Assembly: GCA_040222855.1 (NCBI GenBank)
Contig: JAVKCD010000003.1
Span: 636,919-700,918, forward strand
DNA from: Phycisphaeraceae bacterium
Lineage (GTDB): Bacteria > Planctomycetota > Phycisphaerae > Phycisphaerales > Phycisphaeraceae
Direction: 5' to 3'
DNA: 64,000 nt
Shown here: positions 52,112 to 60,903 of the stretch, piece after piece
Position numbering within the stretch: position 1 is the first letter of the stretch
How the letters are laid out: every line of letters starts with the position of its first letter
Notes under the pieces: generated by a model
Told to the model about the DNA's origin: nothing
What the model saw: only the letters and a program-made list of their open reading frames with translations
Databases searched by the model: none
Program-made: the position numbers and the translations under genes

Positions 52112-52201
52112 AACAGCGCACGAAGCGCCAAAACTCTAACCCAACCAACCTGGACCCTTGTGCACCCAGCCAACCTGCCTTGAATGCGGGGGGCGGGGGG
52201 G

Positions 52202-52381
52202 TTACTTGCGCTTGATCTTGTGGAGCGTGTGCTTGCGCAGGCGGGGGCTGTACTTCTTCAGACCCTCCTTGAGCTTCTCGGGCAGGCCGCCCTTGACGTT
52301 CACGGGGGTGCGGTAGTTCAGGTCCTGCGTCTCGGTGCACTGCAGCCAGACGTACTCGACAGCATCTTTCGACTTGGCCAT
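52202..52381 (-). CDS. rpmG: 50S ribosomal protein L33, zinc-free form
   Basis: A 59-aa ribosomal protein ([20 protein letters not shown] and the basic end [11 protein letters not shown]). Zinc-binding L33 has two Cys pairs; here only one Cys remains (QCTETQ), so it is the C-minus paralogue, which many bacteria use in zinc shortage. Start ATG at 52381; a GTG just upstream is less likely. It sits between tuf and tRNA-Trp. Confidence 0.9.
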   Translation of the reverse strand: MAKSKDAVEYVWLQCTETQDLNYRTPVNVKGGLPEKLKEGLKKYSPRLRKHTLHKIKRK

Positions 52382-52432
52382 CACAGGCCTCCAATCTTCA
52401 TGAACCAGCCCGAATCAGCGGGCCGGGGATCC

Positions 52433-52458
52433 GCAACCCCTGTAGCGACGGGGGTTGC
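52433..52458. other. Hairpin upstream of rpmG
   Basis: Perfect 8-bp arms GCAACCCC (52433-52440) and GGGGTTGC (52451-52458) with a 10-base loop lie about 50 bp before the rpmG start. It could be a leader structure or part of the termination region after tuf. Confidence 0.4.
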
Positions 52459-52472
52459 GTGGGGGGGTCAGT

Positions 52473-52504
52473 AAAAGCGGGCGGCGGAGTCAACCGCCGC
52501 CCGC
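52473..52504 (-). terminator. Terminator of tuf
   Basis: Perfect 11-bp GC arms GCGGGCGGCGG and CCGCCGCCCGC (52477-52487, 52494-52504); read on the minus strand the stem is followed by TTTT. Confidence 0.8.
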
Positions 52505-52595
52505 ATCAGAATACCTGATTCAGCCTCATCTCAGAAGCCCTGCGATCAACTCCTTGTCAGGAGCCGACAACCCGACTTCCGAGCCTGGCTGGTTG

Positions 52596-53801
52596 TTACG
52601 CCAGGATCTTGGTGACGACGCCGGCGCCGACCGTTCGGCCGCCTTCACGCACCGCGAACCGCAGGCCCTCTTCCATGGCGATCGTCTTCTCGCCGAGGTC
52701 CACTTCCATGGTGATGTTGTCGCCGGGCATGCACATCTCGGCTCCACCCTTGAGGGTGATGCCGCCGGTGACGTCGGTCGTGCGGAAGTAGAACTGGGGC
52801 TTGTAGCCGTTGAAGAACGGCGAGTGACGGCCGCCCTCTTCCTTGGTGAGGACGTAGACCTCACCCTCGAACTTGGTGTGCGGGGTGATGGACTTGGGCG
52901 CCGCGATGACCTGGCCACGCTGGACATCTTCTTTTTCGATGCCGCGGAGCAGGGCACCGACGTTGTCGCCGGCCTGGCCCTGATCGAGGGTTTTGTTGAA
53001 CATCTCGACACCGGTGACGGTGGTCTTCTTCTGCTCGCCGAGGCCGATGATCTCGACCTCGTCGCCGACTTTCATGACGCCACGATCGATACGGCCGGTG
53101 GCGACGGTTCCGCGGCCCTTGATGGAGAACACGTCCTCGATGGACATGAGCAGGGGCTTGTCGGTTTCGCGCTCGGGCTCGGGTATCCATGTGTCGATAG
53201 CGCTCATCAGCTCGCCGATGCAGGCCGAAGCGGTGGCATCGTCGGGCTTCTGGAGCGCGGGGAAGGCGGCGCCGCGGATGATCGGGGTGTCGTCCTCGAA
53301 GTCGTACTTGGCCAGGAGTTCCTGGACTTCGAGCTCGACGAGGTCGAGGAGTTCCTCATCGTCGACGAGGTCGACCTTGTTGAGGAAGACGACCAGCTTG
53401 GGGACGTTCACCTGGCGGGCCAGGAGGACGTGCTCTTTGGTCTGGGGCATGGGGCCGTCGGCGGCGGAGACCACGAGGATGGCGCCGTCCATCTGGGCGG
53501 CCCCGGTGATCATATTTTTGACGAAGTCGGCGTGGCCGGGGCAGTCGACGTGGGCGTAGTGACGGTTTTCCGTCTCGTACTCCACGTGCGAGGTTGCGAT
53601 CGTCACGATCTTGGTGGCGTCACGACGGCCGTCGGCCGCGGACGCTTTGGCGACGTCGTCGTATGAGGTGAAGCTCGCCAGACCCTTGGCGGCCTGCACT
53701 GCGGTGATGGCCGCAGTCAGGGTCGTCTTACCATGGTCGACGTGCCCGATTGTGCCGACGTTGACGTGCGGCTTAGTCCGTTCAAATACACCCTTGGCCA
53801 T
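52596..53801 (-). CDS. tuf: Elongation factor Tu
   Basis: A 401-aa GTPase that carries aminoacyl-tRNA to the ribosome. G1 GHVDHGKT (19-26), G3 DCPGHADF, G4 NKVD, and the domain 2/3 motifs [14 protein letters not shown] and [11 protein letters not shown] are intact. Length and motifs are canonical. A GGAGG lies 10 bases before the ATG. It is preceded by tRNA-Thr and ends with a strong hairpin. Confidence 0.98.
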   Translation of the reverse strand: MAKGVFERTKPHVNVGTIGHVDHGKTTLTAAITAVQAAKGLASFTSYDDVAKASAADGRRDATKIVTIATSHVEYETENRHYAHVDCPGHADFVKNMITGAAQMDGAILVVSAADGPMPQTKEHVLLARQVNVPKLVVFLNKVDLVDDEELLDLVELEVQELLAKYDFEDDTPIIRGAAFPALQKPDDATASACIGELMSAIDTWIPEPERETDKPLLMSIEDVFSIKGRGTVATGRIDRGVMKVGDEVEIIGLGEQKKTTVTGVEMFNKTLDQGQAGDNVGALLRGIEKEDVQRGQVIAAPKSITPHTKFEGEVYVLTKEEGGRHSPFFNGYKPQFYFRTTDVTGGITLKGGAEMCMPGDNITMEVDLGEKTIAMEEGLRFAVREGGRTVGAGVVTKILA

Positions 53802-53993
53802 CGCTCATTAACCTCCGCCACTGTCGCGTGGCATGGGACCTTGAATATCCCGAAACTGGTTCGCTATCAGAGCCTGAGGTCTCGGGGGTGCCTCGGGCTC
53901 CACCGGCACGGTGCCGGTGTGTGTCACAGTGCGTGTTATACGCTCTTGTCTGCCGTCGAGTCGGACACCCAGTGGCGGCCGACTCTTCGGTGA

Positions 53994-54066
53994 AGCCACC
54001 CATGGGACTCGAACCCACGACCTCACCCTTACCAAGGGTGTGCTCTACCAACTGAGCTAGGGTGGC
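53994..54066 (-). tRNA. tRNA-Thr (GGU)
   Basis: Read on the minus strand, acceptor GCCACCC pairs with GGGTGGC. Anticodon stem CACCC/GGGTG encloses TTGGTAA, giving GGU. It lies about 190 bp upstream of tuf, a common bacterial order. Confidence 0.95.
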
Positions 54067-54324
54067 GTCTGCCTGCGGGTCGGGGTGAACCGTCCCGTTT
54101 TTATGGCATCGGCCCGAGTCGGGTTCGACTCGACCAACACTCGGTTTTTCAGGGATTTATGGACGATGTCGTGCGGAACAATCAGCCGACACCGAACACC
54201 CTGCCGAGCATCGGAATCCGAAAGACTAACGCTGGCCTGAGGGGTCGTCAAACGGTTGGTGCGGTGTGTGGGAAGGTTGGGAAGGGTTCTCGGACGGGTT
54301 GGGGATTGGTTGTATCATGCGGCC

Positions 54325-55212
54325 ATGGTGTGCAGGTGCGGCGAGCTTGGGGCGGGTGGTGTTGGGGGTGGATTTTGGTTGGTGGGGTTGTGCGCATGGT
54401 TGTTTCTGGCGGTTTTTATGGTGGGGGAGGTTGTCGCGGGGGCGGTGATCAGTGAGTGGTATCCAGCGCATGAATCAGGGGCTGGATCGTGGCCAGCGAT
54501 GGTTGAGGTGGATGGGTTGGCGGAGGCGCAAGTCTATGATTTACTGATGGTTAACGCGAGTGACAACGTGGCGGATCGGGGGTTGGTGTTGGGGGTGGCG
54601 CGGGTGGAGCGTGGTTTGGGGGCGGGTCGGGTGCTGCTGGCGGATGATGGGGTGGGTGAGGCGTGGTTGACGTTGGGGGCGACGCGTCCGCCGGAGTCGG
54701 AGGCGTTGCCGCTGGGACCTGGCTGGCGGCCACAAGTCCCTGTCACGGTGATGCTTATTGAGGGGGACTCGGGCTTGTCGCGGTGGTCGGTGTTGGGTCC
54801 GGAGCGGCTGGATGACCCGGTTTGGCGGGCGATGGTGGTGGATTCGATCACGTTGACGGCGGGTGAGGCTGAGAGCGGTGGGCGGCGTGGTGGAGGCGGG
54901 GGTGTGGGGGGCGCGGGGGGTGTTACGCCTGTGTTGGGCGGTTTGGAGGGGTCTGTGCTGACCGTGCCTGGTGGTTTTGGGGCGGTTTTGGCGTCGAATC
55001 CGGCCGAACTCGTCAATCAAACGTGGTATTCGGGGGTTATTCAAGGGGGCTTTGTGCGCACGGAGGAGGGGTTGGCGCGGCCGTCGCCGGGGCGGCCGAA
55101 TCCGGCACTGGTGACGCTGCCCGAGCCATCGGGGGTGGTGAGTTTGTTGATGGGCGGGTTGATGTTGGGTGCGCGAGGGCGTCGCAGGCGGGTACAATCA
55201 TATCGAGACTGA
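54325..55212 (+). CDS. PEP-CTERM-type secreted protein
   Basis: A 295-aa protein with an N-terminal hydrophobic signal (about residues 17-38) and a C-terminal [25 protein letters not shown], the complete PEP tripeptide, helix and Arg cluster. The body has an extreme Gly stretch (GRRGGGGGVGGAGG). No other domain is recognised. The start is uncertain: ATG at 54325 fits the signal peptide, but an in-frame ATG at 54256 is open as well. It would be displayed on the surface or released. Confidence 0.7.
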   Translation: MVCRCGELGAGGVGGGFWLVGLCAWLFLAVFMVGEVVAGAVISEWYPAHESGAGSWPAMVEVDGLAEAQVYDLLMVNASDNVADRGLVLGVARVERGLGAGRVLLADDGVGEAWLTLGATRPPESEALPLGPGWRPQVPVTVMLIEGDSGLSRWSVLGPERLDDPVWRAMVVDSITLTAGEAESGGRRGGGGGVGGAGGVTPVLGGLEGSVLTVPGGFGAVLASNPAELVNQTWYSGVIQGGFVRTEEGLARPSPGRPNPALVTLPEPSGVVSLLMGGLMLGARGRRRRVQSYRD

Positions 55213-55248
55213 TTCTCAGCCTGAACTTTTTTCAGGGTAGGAGTGATT

Positions 55249-55497
55249 GTGCCGAGCCAAGCCGAGAGCAGCCTATTTGAGCGGGTGTCGGCGGTGATGG
55301 ACCAGATCCGTCCGTCGATCCAATCGGATGGCGGGGATGTGGAGTTGGTGGAGGTGTCGTCGGAGGGTGAAGTGCGGGTGCGTCTGCATGGGGCGTGTGT
55401 GGGGTGTCCGTCGAGTTCGATGACGCTCCGGGACGGGATTGAGGCGAGTTTGAAGCAGCATGTGCCGGGGGTGACCGGTGTTTCGCAGGTCCCGTAA
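55249..55497 (+). CDS. nfu: NifU C-terminal-domain (Nfu) iron-sulfur carrier
   Basis: An 82-aa protein equal to the NifU C-terminal domain: IRPSIQSDGGDVELVEV, then the cluster-binding Cys pair in GACVGCPSSSMTLRDGIE. Such stand-alone Nfu proteins carry [4Fe-4S] clusters to apoproteins. The start is GTG at 55249, with GGAG five bases upstream; a GTG at 55243 would leave too little space. Confidence 0.9.
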   Translation: MPSQAESSLFERVSAVMDQIRPSIQSDGGDVELVEVSSEGEVRVRLHGACVGCPSSSMTLRDGIEASLKQHVPGVTGVSQVP

Positions 55498-55555
55498 GTC
55501 TTGATGCTGAAAGAATCGGTGGCGGCAGTGAGCCCTCGACCCGATAGACCTTGAG

Positions 55556-55586
55556 CCCCCCCCCCGCCCCGCCCCCGCTCCCCCCG
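55556..55586. other. C-run tract with G-quadruplex potential
   Basis: Runs of about 10, 4, 5 and 6 cytosines within 31 bp lie between nfu and csrA. The minus strand could fold into a G-quadruplex. Confidence 0.5.
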
Positions 55587-55723
55587 CATTGAGTTGCGAG
55601 GGTGCTGATGGTTGGGTGGGGAGCGTGCGTGTCGCTTGTGCGATGTGTTGCGGAGGGTGTTTGTGGGGAGGGGGTCGGGCAGTGAGGCCCGGCTCGATTG
55701 GCCGCCACACGGAGTCCAGGCCC

Positions 55724-55945
55724 ATGCTTGCATTAACCCGACGCGCCGGCGAAGAGGTGGTCATTGGCGACCCGAAGAACCCGTTGGGGGTGATTCGGGT
55801 GGTGGACATTCATGGCGACAAGGTGCGGCTGGCGTTTGATTTTCCGCGGGAGACTCAGGTGAACCGGCGAGAGCTGGCGGATCAGAAGGCGCGGGGCGAG
55901 GAGCCGAAGGGGAATGGTGGTGGTGGGGAGAAGCGGGCGGGGTAG
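55724..55945 (+). CDS. csrA: CsrA post-transcriptional regulator
   Basis: A 73-aa RNA-binding protein starting MLALTRRAGEEVVIGD, with IRVVDIHGDKVRLAFDFPRETQVNRREL, the CsrA fold that binds GGA motifs in mRNA leaders to control translation. The Gly/Lys-rich tail is longer than usual. ATG at 55724 is the only sensible start, with GGAG upstream. Confidence 0.93.
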   Translation: MLALTRRAGEEVVIGDPKNPLGVIRVVDIHGDKVRLAFDFPRETQVNRRELADQKARGEEPKGNGGGGEKRAG

Positions 55946-55993
55946 GGGTTCGTAACGTGCTGGATCTGATTCTGCGGGATAGCCTGGCCTGCT

Positions 55994-56737
55994 ATGTCAG
56001 CTGGACCAGGACAAGCATGGACGCGGGAACAAACGCTAGCCGCGTTATCTCTGTATTGCCAGATTCCATTTGGGAAGATGCACCATCGCAATGCATCGGT
56101 GATCGCGCTTGCCTCCCGCCTAGGGCGAACGCCGTCATCGGTTGCGTTCAGATTGGTCAATCTGGCGAGTCTCGACCCGGAGCATCATGAGCGAGGTGTG
56201 CGAGGCATGTCGAATGCGTCGGCGATGGATCGCCAGGTATGGTCGGATTACTACGGAAGATGGGATGAACTAGCGGAAGCTGCGAACACGACAGGTGACG
56301 AGCTGACCGAAAGTGAGTGCTTCAACGTCGTGACGGAGGCTGAATCCACCGTGAAGAGTCGTCGCGGTCAAGCATTCTTTCGGCGCGCGGTGCTGTCTGC
56401 GTATGAAGGTGCGTGCTGTGTGACAGGCATTCATGCTGGCGAGTTATTGAGGGCGAGTCATATTGTTCCATGGTCGCAAAACCACGAGCATCGGCTCGAT
56501 CCAAGAAATGGCATAGCCCTGAATGCGTTGCATGACGCGTGCTTTGACCGAGGCCTTTTGACGTTTGATCAAAAGCTGCGGTTAGTCGTGGGTCGCGGCT
56601 TGAAGGACTATGTTCCGAATGGCGTTTATGACTCATTCTTTGGTCGGTTTCAGGGAGAGATGATGCGGCTACCCCTTCGGTTTCGGCCACATGATGAGTT
56701 TCTTGACTATCACCGCACGCGTATTTTTGAAGAATAG
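55994..56737 (+). CDS. HNH endonuclease (HNH_2 type)
   Basis: A 247-aa protein. The N-terminal part (AWTREQTLAALSLYCQIPFGKMHHRNASVI, GRTPSSVAFRLVNLASLDP) is a small helix-rich module often linked to HNH nucleases. The C-terminal nuclease has CCVTGIHAGELLRASHIVPWS, NGIALNALHDACFDRGLLTFD, the His-Asn-His layout. Likely a defence-related DNase; no methylase is adjacent. Base composition is less GC-rich than neighbours, suggesting transfer. Confidence 0.78.
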   Translation: MSAGPGQAWTREQTLAALSLYCQIPFGKMHHRNASVIALASRLGRTPSSVAFRLVNLASLDPEHHERGVRGMSNASAMDRQVWSDYYGRWDELAEAANTTGDELTESECFNVVTEAESTVKSRRGQAFFRRAVLSAYEGACCVTGIHAGELLRASHIVPWSQNHEHRLDPRNGIALNALHDACFDRGLLTFDQKLRLVVGRGLKDYVPNGVYDSFFGRFQGEMMRLPLRFRPHDEFLDYHRTRIFEE

Positions 56738-56963
56738 TCGGCGACAACCGCGAGCCCTCGATGGGCGAAAAGAATACACCCTTCCGTAAGGTTCGATGAC
56801 ACCGAACTTGATGGTCTCCCGAAGTTAGTTCTGATCTCGTTTCGCGCTTGGGTTGGGTGTTGGGGGTGGGCAGGTCGTGAGGTGCTGGGGGTGGGGTGGC
56901 AAGGAGGAGATAGACGGGGTCGAGAGGGTGTTGTCTGGCTTATGGTGGTGGGGGGTGGTTGGA

Positions 56964-57797
56964 TCAGGCGGGGTATCGTCGGGTGAGGGCGAGTCCGCCG
57001 AGGGTCAGGAGGGCGGCGGATGCGGGTTCGGGGACGGGGAAGCCGGCGAGTTGGTAGACGAGTCCGCTTCGTTGGGTGATCCAGGCTTCGCCACGGGCGT
57101 TGTCGAAGGCGATGCCGGTGAGGTCGAGGTTGACGGTGGGGGAGATGAGGGTGAGGTCGAAGTCCTGGACGAAGTCGCCTGAGGTGGTGAGGACGCGGGT
57201 CTGCTCGATGACGTCGGTGACGATCTGGAGGTTGCCGTCGGCGTCGACGTCGATGTCGCCATAGAAGACATCGAGAGCGGGGGCACCTGCGGGGGTGACG
57301 GGGAAGTTGTTGACCTGGGAGCCATCGGCGGGGCTGAAGGCGCGGACGATGTCGGAGTCCCAGTCGATCGAGTAGATGAGGTCATCGGCGGGGTTGTAGG
57401 TGATGCCGACGGTCTGGTCGTTGCCGATGGTGAGGGTGGCGAGCACGGTGCCGTCGGCTGGATTGAGGGCGTAGACGGTGTCGGGGTTCTGATCGCCATC
57501 GACCAGGAGCATGGAGCCGGCGGGGATGCTGACGCCATTGAGGCTCATGGAGGTGTCGACGATGTCGATGTCGAAGTCGTCGGTTGATCCGCCTGGGTGG
57601 GGGATGGTGCGGAGGGGATTACCGGAGCGGTCGAAGACCTGGATGACGTTATCGAAGTCATCGAAGACGAAGACTTCGTCGTTGCCATAAGCGATTCCGA
57701 TGGGGTTGTTCCCCAGGGCGTCGAATGAGGAGAGGATCTGGGCGTGGGATGCGGTGGTGATGGCGAGTGTGATGGTGATGGCTGACAGCAGCTTCAT
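56964..57797 (-). CDS. PEP-CTERM-type protein with beta-propeller-like body
   Basis: A 277-aa exported protein: signal peptide (MKLLSAITITLAITTASHAQ), a body with repeated blade-like segments (IGIAYGNDEVFVFD, VFDRSGNPLRTIP, VGITYNPADDLIYSIDWDSD), and a C-terminal PVPEPASAALLTLGGLALTRRYPA. The blades resemble SMP-30/NHL-type propellers. The PEP tripeptide is the classical form. Surface display is expected. Confidence 0.82.
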   Translation of the reverse strand: MKLLSAITITLAITTASHAQILSSFDALGNNPIGIAYGNDEVFVFDDFDNVIQVFDRSGNPLRTIPHPGGSTDDFDIDIVDTSMSLNGVSIPAGSMLLVDGDQNPDTVYALNPADGTVLATLTIGNDQTVGITYNPADDLIYSIDWDSDIVRAFSPADGSQVNNFPVTPAGAPALDVFYGDIDVDADGNLQIVTDVIEQTRVLTTSGDFVQDFDLTLISPTVNLDLTGIAFDNARGEAWITQRSGLVYQLAGFPVPEPASAALLTLGGLALTRRYPA

Positions 57798-57925
57798 GCT
57801 TGTCTCTCTTTCTCGGTATACCCAGATTCACGCGTCGTGGGGATTACGATCGGTACGAACTATACGCCGGGTCGTAGGGTGGGCAACTATATTTCGGGTT
57901 GGGAACTGGTTGGTGACTGGCGTTA

Positions 57926-58810
57926 CTAGAAGTGTCGTCCCCAGAGGGTGTGGAGCCGTTGGATTTCGTCGGCGTTGATTTTGGATTTGTCGGACCAGAT
58001 GCCGAGGTCGAGGGCGTGGTGGGCGGGGGAGGGTTGGTCGGCGAGGGGTTGGGGGTTGCGGAGGGCTTCGCGTATGAGGGTGAGGGAGGCGGCGGTGGCT
58101 TTCTGGAGGTTGCCGATGATTTCCTGGAGGAGATCTTGTGGTGCGTGGTTTGGGGTGTGGGGTCGCCAGGAGTCGTAGTCGGTGGGGAGGGCGACGAGGG
58201 CGTAGGCGATTTCGGCTTCGCGGGCGAGTTTGGCTTCGGGCATGACGGTCATGCCGATCAAGTCCCCCCCCCACATGCGGTGGAGGTGGGATTCGGCGCG
58301 GGTTGAGAAAGCGGGTCCTTCCATGCAGATGTAGGTGCCGTTGGGTGTGACGCGGATGTTGTCGAGTTGGGTTGCGGTGTTGATGAGCCATTGGCGCATG
58401 ACCGGGCAGAAGGGATCGGCGAACTCGACGTGGACGGCGGCTTGTTCGTAGAAGGTGTTGGGTCGTTTGTGGGTTTTGTCGATGATCTGGTCGGGGATCA
58501 TGAGGTCGCCTGGGGCGACGGATTCGCGGAGGGATCCGACGGCGCCGGAGGCGACGATGTGGGTGACGCCTAGGGCTTTGAGCGCGAAGATGTTGGCGCG
58601 GTAGGGGACGGTGGAGGGGTTGTAGAGGTGTCCGGGCCCGTGTCGTTGGAGGAGGAAGACGGGGGTACCGGACCAGGTGGTTTCGGTGATGGGTCCGGAG
58701 GGTTTGCCGAAGGGTGTGTCGGGGAGGTGGGTGGTGCCGGATTCGGAGTTGAGGGCTTCGCCGAGGCCGGACCCGCCTATGACGGCGAGTTTGAGGGTGT
58801 TGTTGTTCAT
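57926..58810 (-). CDS. mtnP: S-methyl-5'-thioadenosine phosphorylase
   Basis: A 294-aa nucleoside phosphorylase. The phosphate-binding VIGGSGLG is near the N-terminus; LQRHGPGH, YRANIFALKALGVTHIVASGAVGSL and MEGPAFSTRAESHLHRMWGGDLIGMT are MTAP signatures. It splits methylthioadenosine into adenine and methylthioribose phosphate in the methionine salvage pathway. No other salvage gene is near. Adenosine-type specificity cannot be separated from sequence alone. Confidence 0.92.
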   Translation of the reverse strand: MNNNTLKLAVIGGSGLGEALNSESGTTHLPDTPFGKPSGPITETTWSGTPVFLLQRHGPGHLYNPSTVPYRANIFALKALGVTHIVASGAVGSLRESVAPGDLMIPDQIIDKTHKRPNTFYEQAAVHVEFADPFCPVMRQWLINTATQLDNIRVTPNGTYICMEGPAFSTRAESHLHRMWGGDLIGMTVMPEAKLAREAEIAYALVALPTDYDSWRPHTPNHAPQDLLQEIIGNLQKATAASLTLIREALRNPQPLADQPSPAHHALDLGIWSDKSKINADEIQRLHTLWGRHF

Positions 58811-58898
58811 GGTGGTGATGTTAACGGCTTGGTGGTGGGGTCAGGGGGTTGTGGGTCACTTAGTATGATGGGCTTCCGCGATGATGCGGGCGTGAGGT

Positions 58899-59471
58899 GT
58901 GCTGTTGGACCGCGAGGCATTTCGAGAGCTGGCATTGGGGGAGATGGACTCGCTGTATCGGATGGCGATGAGTCTGTCGCGTCATCCTGACGAGGCGTCG
59001 GACCTGGTGCAGGAGACGTATCTGAAGGCGCTCAAGGCGGAGGGTCGTTTTGAGTTGCGTGAGCAGGGGATTCGGCCGTGGTTGTTTAAGATTCTGCACA
59101 ACAACTTCTATACGCGTGTGGGTAAGCGGAAGCGAGAGCCGACGATCGCGGATGATCTGGAGCCTCGGGCGGCGGCGAGCACGCTGGCGGAGGATCAGCC
59201 GGCATGGGACCTGGAGCATCTGGACTGGGAGCAGGTGGACGATCGGTTGAAGCGTGCGATTGAGGAGCTGCCTGAGGCTTATCGTGAGGTGTTGTTGTTG
59301 TCGGCGGTGGAGGGTTTGAAGTATCGGGAGGTGGCGGAGGTGCTGGATATTCCGTTGGGGACGGTGATGAGTCGGCTTTATCGGACGCGGGGGATTCTGA
59401 CGGGTTCGCTGGCTGAGTTGGCGGCGGAGCATGGGATGGGGAAGCGGGATGAGGAGCGTGAAGATGGGTAA
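58899..59471 (+). CDS. ECF-type RNA polymerase sigma factor
   Basis: A 190-aa sigma factor with region 2 (MDSLYRMAMSLSRHPDEASDLVQETYLKAL) and region 4 (ELPEAYREVLLLSAVEGLKYREVAEVLDIPLGTVMSRLYRTR), typical of group 4 factors. The start is GTG at 58899 or TTG at 58905; spacing to GAGG favours the second. It overlaps the following small ORF by 8 bases and lies upstream of a membrane anti-sigma. Confidence 0.88.
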   Translation: MLLDREAFRELALGEMDSLYRMAMSLSRHPDEASDLVQETYLKALKAEGRFELREQGIRPWLFKILHNNFYTRVGKRKREPTIADDLEPRAAASTLAEDQPAWDLEHLDWEQVDDRLKRAIEELPEAYREVLLLSAVEGLKYREVAEVLDIPLGTVMSRLYRTRGILTGSLAELAAEHGMGKRDEEREDG

Positions 59472-59634
59472 TCGAGCGTTGGGTCCGCGGGATTATCTTT
59501 TGTTTGGCGGGAAGGAAATGGGGGTCTGGTGTGTTGATTCGATGTGTCCGGGTTTGGGGATGGGAGGCGTTGTGCGGCCGATGATGGTCTGGGTTGAAGT
59601 CGAAAAGCGGGTGGGAGCTGAACACGATGGCTGA
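59464..59634 (+). CDS. Small ORF coupled between sigma and anti-sigma
   Basis: A 56-aa frame whose ATG overlaps the sigma stop (ATGGGTAA) and whose stop overlaps the anti-sigma start (ATGGCTGA), eight bases at each end. GGAG precedes it. It has two Cys (VWCVDSMCPG) and no membrane helix. The double coupling argues for translation, but no family is known and coincidence is possible. Confidence 0.4.
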   Translation: MGNRALGPRDYLLFGGKEMGVWCVDSMCPGLGMGGVVRPMMVWVEVEKRVGAEHDG

Positions 59635-60637
59635 TCTAGAGCACAAACTGGCGTTGATGGCGTACGCGGACGGCGAGTTGGATGTCGAGCAGACGATCCG
59701 GCTGCTGGGCGTGGAGGGGTTGTGCGCTGAGGATCGGGAGTCGGTTGCGGTGCAGGAGCGGCTCCGGCGGGCGTGTCGGGATTGCATGTGTCAGGCGTCG
59801 GGGAAGGCCCCGCCTGCGCCAGCTGAGTTGCGGGCTTGCATTGAGGCGGCGTTGGCGGCGGAGGGGTCGGGCGGTGATAGCGGGGGTTGGCAACGTGATC
59901 AAGGTGGGGTTTTGGCGGTGATTGGTCGTTGGGCTCCGTCGGCGGTGGCGGCGTTGTTTTTGTTGGGGTCGCTGGCGGTGTGGACCTTGATGCTGTCGCC
60001 TGGGGGTGACGAGCGTGATGTGTTGTTGGCTGGGGGCGTGTCGGGGGCGAGGTTGGCGGGGGGTTCGCTGGTGCTGCCTGTGTCGAACGGGCTGAATGCG
60101 TTTGCGGCGCAGCATGGGGCTTGTGCGAAGGATTCGTCGAAGATCATGCGTCAGGTGGTGCTGCCGAAGGAGGTGATGGCGTTGCCTGGGGCGTTGCATG
60201 AGTATTTCGGGGATTCGTTTGATCAGACGCTGCCTATGGATTTGAGTGTGATGGGGTTCCGGTTCGAGCAGGCGGGGAACTGCACGGTTGCCGGTGAGGG
60301 ATCGATTCATGTGCTGTACAAGCCTGTGGCGGGTGCTGGGTCGCCTGAGACGGGGTTGAGTCTTTGGATTAGTCCTACGGCGGGTCCGATTGCGGGTGAG
60401 TTGGCGGAGGGGGTGCTGTATTCGGCGAGCAGTGGGGATGGGAAGCCGATTTTTCTGTGGCGAGCGTCGGGGTTGAGCTACTTTTTGGTGGGCGATCAGC
60501 CGGTGGCGACGCGGGCGGCGGCGGCGATCTTGTGTCCGGGTGCTGGGGGTGTGGGGGGGCCTGGAGCGGCGATGCCTGGGAAGGTGATGGGGTCTGAGGG
60601 CATGATGCCTCAGGCGATGCCGGAGGAGGCGGAGTGA
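59627..60637 (+). CDS. Membrane anti-sigma factor-like protein
   Basis: A 336-aa protein with a cytoplasmic N-terminal part (about residues 1-95, with Cys-rich CRDCMC), one membrane helix (about 100-120) and an outside C-terminal domain. Position right after an ECF sigma factor and topology fit an anti-sigma. The classical zinc motif H-x3-C-x2-C is not seen, so the binding mode is unclear. A Gly/Ala-rich tail ends it. Confidence 0.7.
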   Translation: MADLEHKLALMAYADGELDVEQTIRLLGVEGLCAEDRESVAVQERLRRACRDCMCQASGKAPPAPAELRACIEAALAAEGSGGDSGGWQRDQGGVLAVIGRWAPSAVAALFLLGSLAVWTLMLSPGGDERDVLLAGGVSGARLAGGSLVLPVSNGLNAFAAQHGACAKDSSKIMRQVVLPKEVMALPGALHEYFGDSFDQTLPMDLSVMGFRFEQAGNCTVAGEGSIHVLYKPVAGAGSPETGLSLWISPTAGPIAGELAEGVLYSASSGDGKPIFLWRASGLSYFLVGDQPVATRAAAAILCPGAGGVGGPGAAMPGKVMGSEGMMPQAMPEEAE

Positions 60638-60696
60638 GGCTGGGGGGCTGGGGGGCTGGTGGGCGGGGTGTGGTTGAGATCTGACGCAAAAAAGAG

Positions 60697-60726
60697 TTGA
60701 ACGGGGTGGGTGGAGCGTGGTATTGT
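60697..60726 (+). promoter_or_regulatory. Promoter of the ilv leader
   Basis: TTGAAC (60697-60702) and TATTGT (60721-60726) with an 18-bp spacer. Transcription would begin at or next to the leader ATG at 60733, giving a leaderless start. The rest of this 365-bp gap before ilvB (60638-61002) holds the leader peptide and the candidate attenuator. Confidence 0.45.
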
Positions 60727-60732
60727 TGGGAG

Positions 60733-60792
60733 ATGCAAGAAGGCCGAACGGATATCGTGCGCGTGGTCGTGGCTGGCGTCATCGTTAGCTGA
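60733..60792 (+). CDS. Candidate ilv leader peptide
   Basis: A 19-codon ORF reading MQEGRTDIVRVVVAGVIVS. Six of its residues are Val and two are Ile, clustered in the second half, like the E. coli ivbL peptide. Stalling of ribosomes at these codons when branched-chain aminoacyl-tRNA is scarce would allow read-through into ilvB. GGGAG is too close for a good ribosome site, so a leaderless start is more likely. It is too short to be proven by sequence. Confidence 0.5.
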   Translation: MQEGRTDIVRVVVAGVIVS

Positions 60793-60872
60793 GCGGATGA
60801 CCCGCACCCCACCCCCTCATCCCCCGCTTTCGTGCCCTGCTTGAGTTATTGATGACTGCTGCCGGGTGATTT

Positions 60873-60903
60873 GAGGGGTATGGTTCCTGCTCTTTTGTTG
60901 TTT
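60873..60903 (+). terminator. Candidate attenuator terminator before ilvB
   Basis: GAGGGG (60873-60878) can pair with CCTGCTC (60886-60892, one bulge) across a 7-base loop, followed by TTTTGTTGTTT. The stem is weak. Confidence 0.4.

Noticed and set aside
55957..56190. Short plus-strand frame overlapping the HNH gene start
   Set aside because: It is out of frame with the HNH gene and has no similarity; the HNH gene reads through the same bases with a known N-terminal module.
59636..60310. Minus-strand frame opposite the anti-sigma gene
   Set aside because: Arg/Gln/His-rich shadow; the plus-strand gene has a membrane helix and a fitting position.
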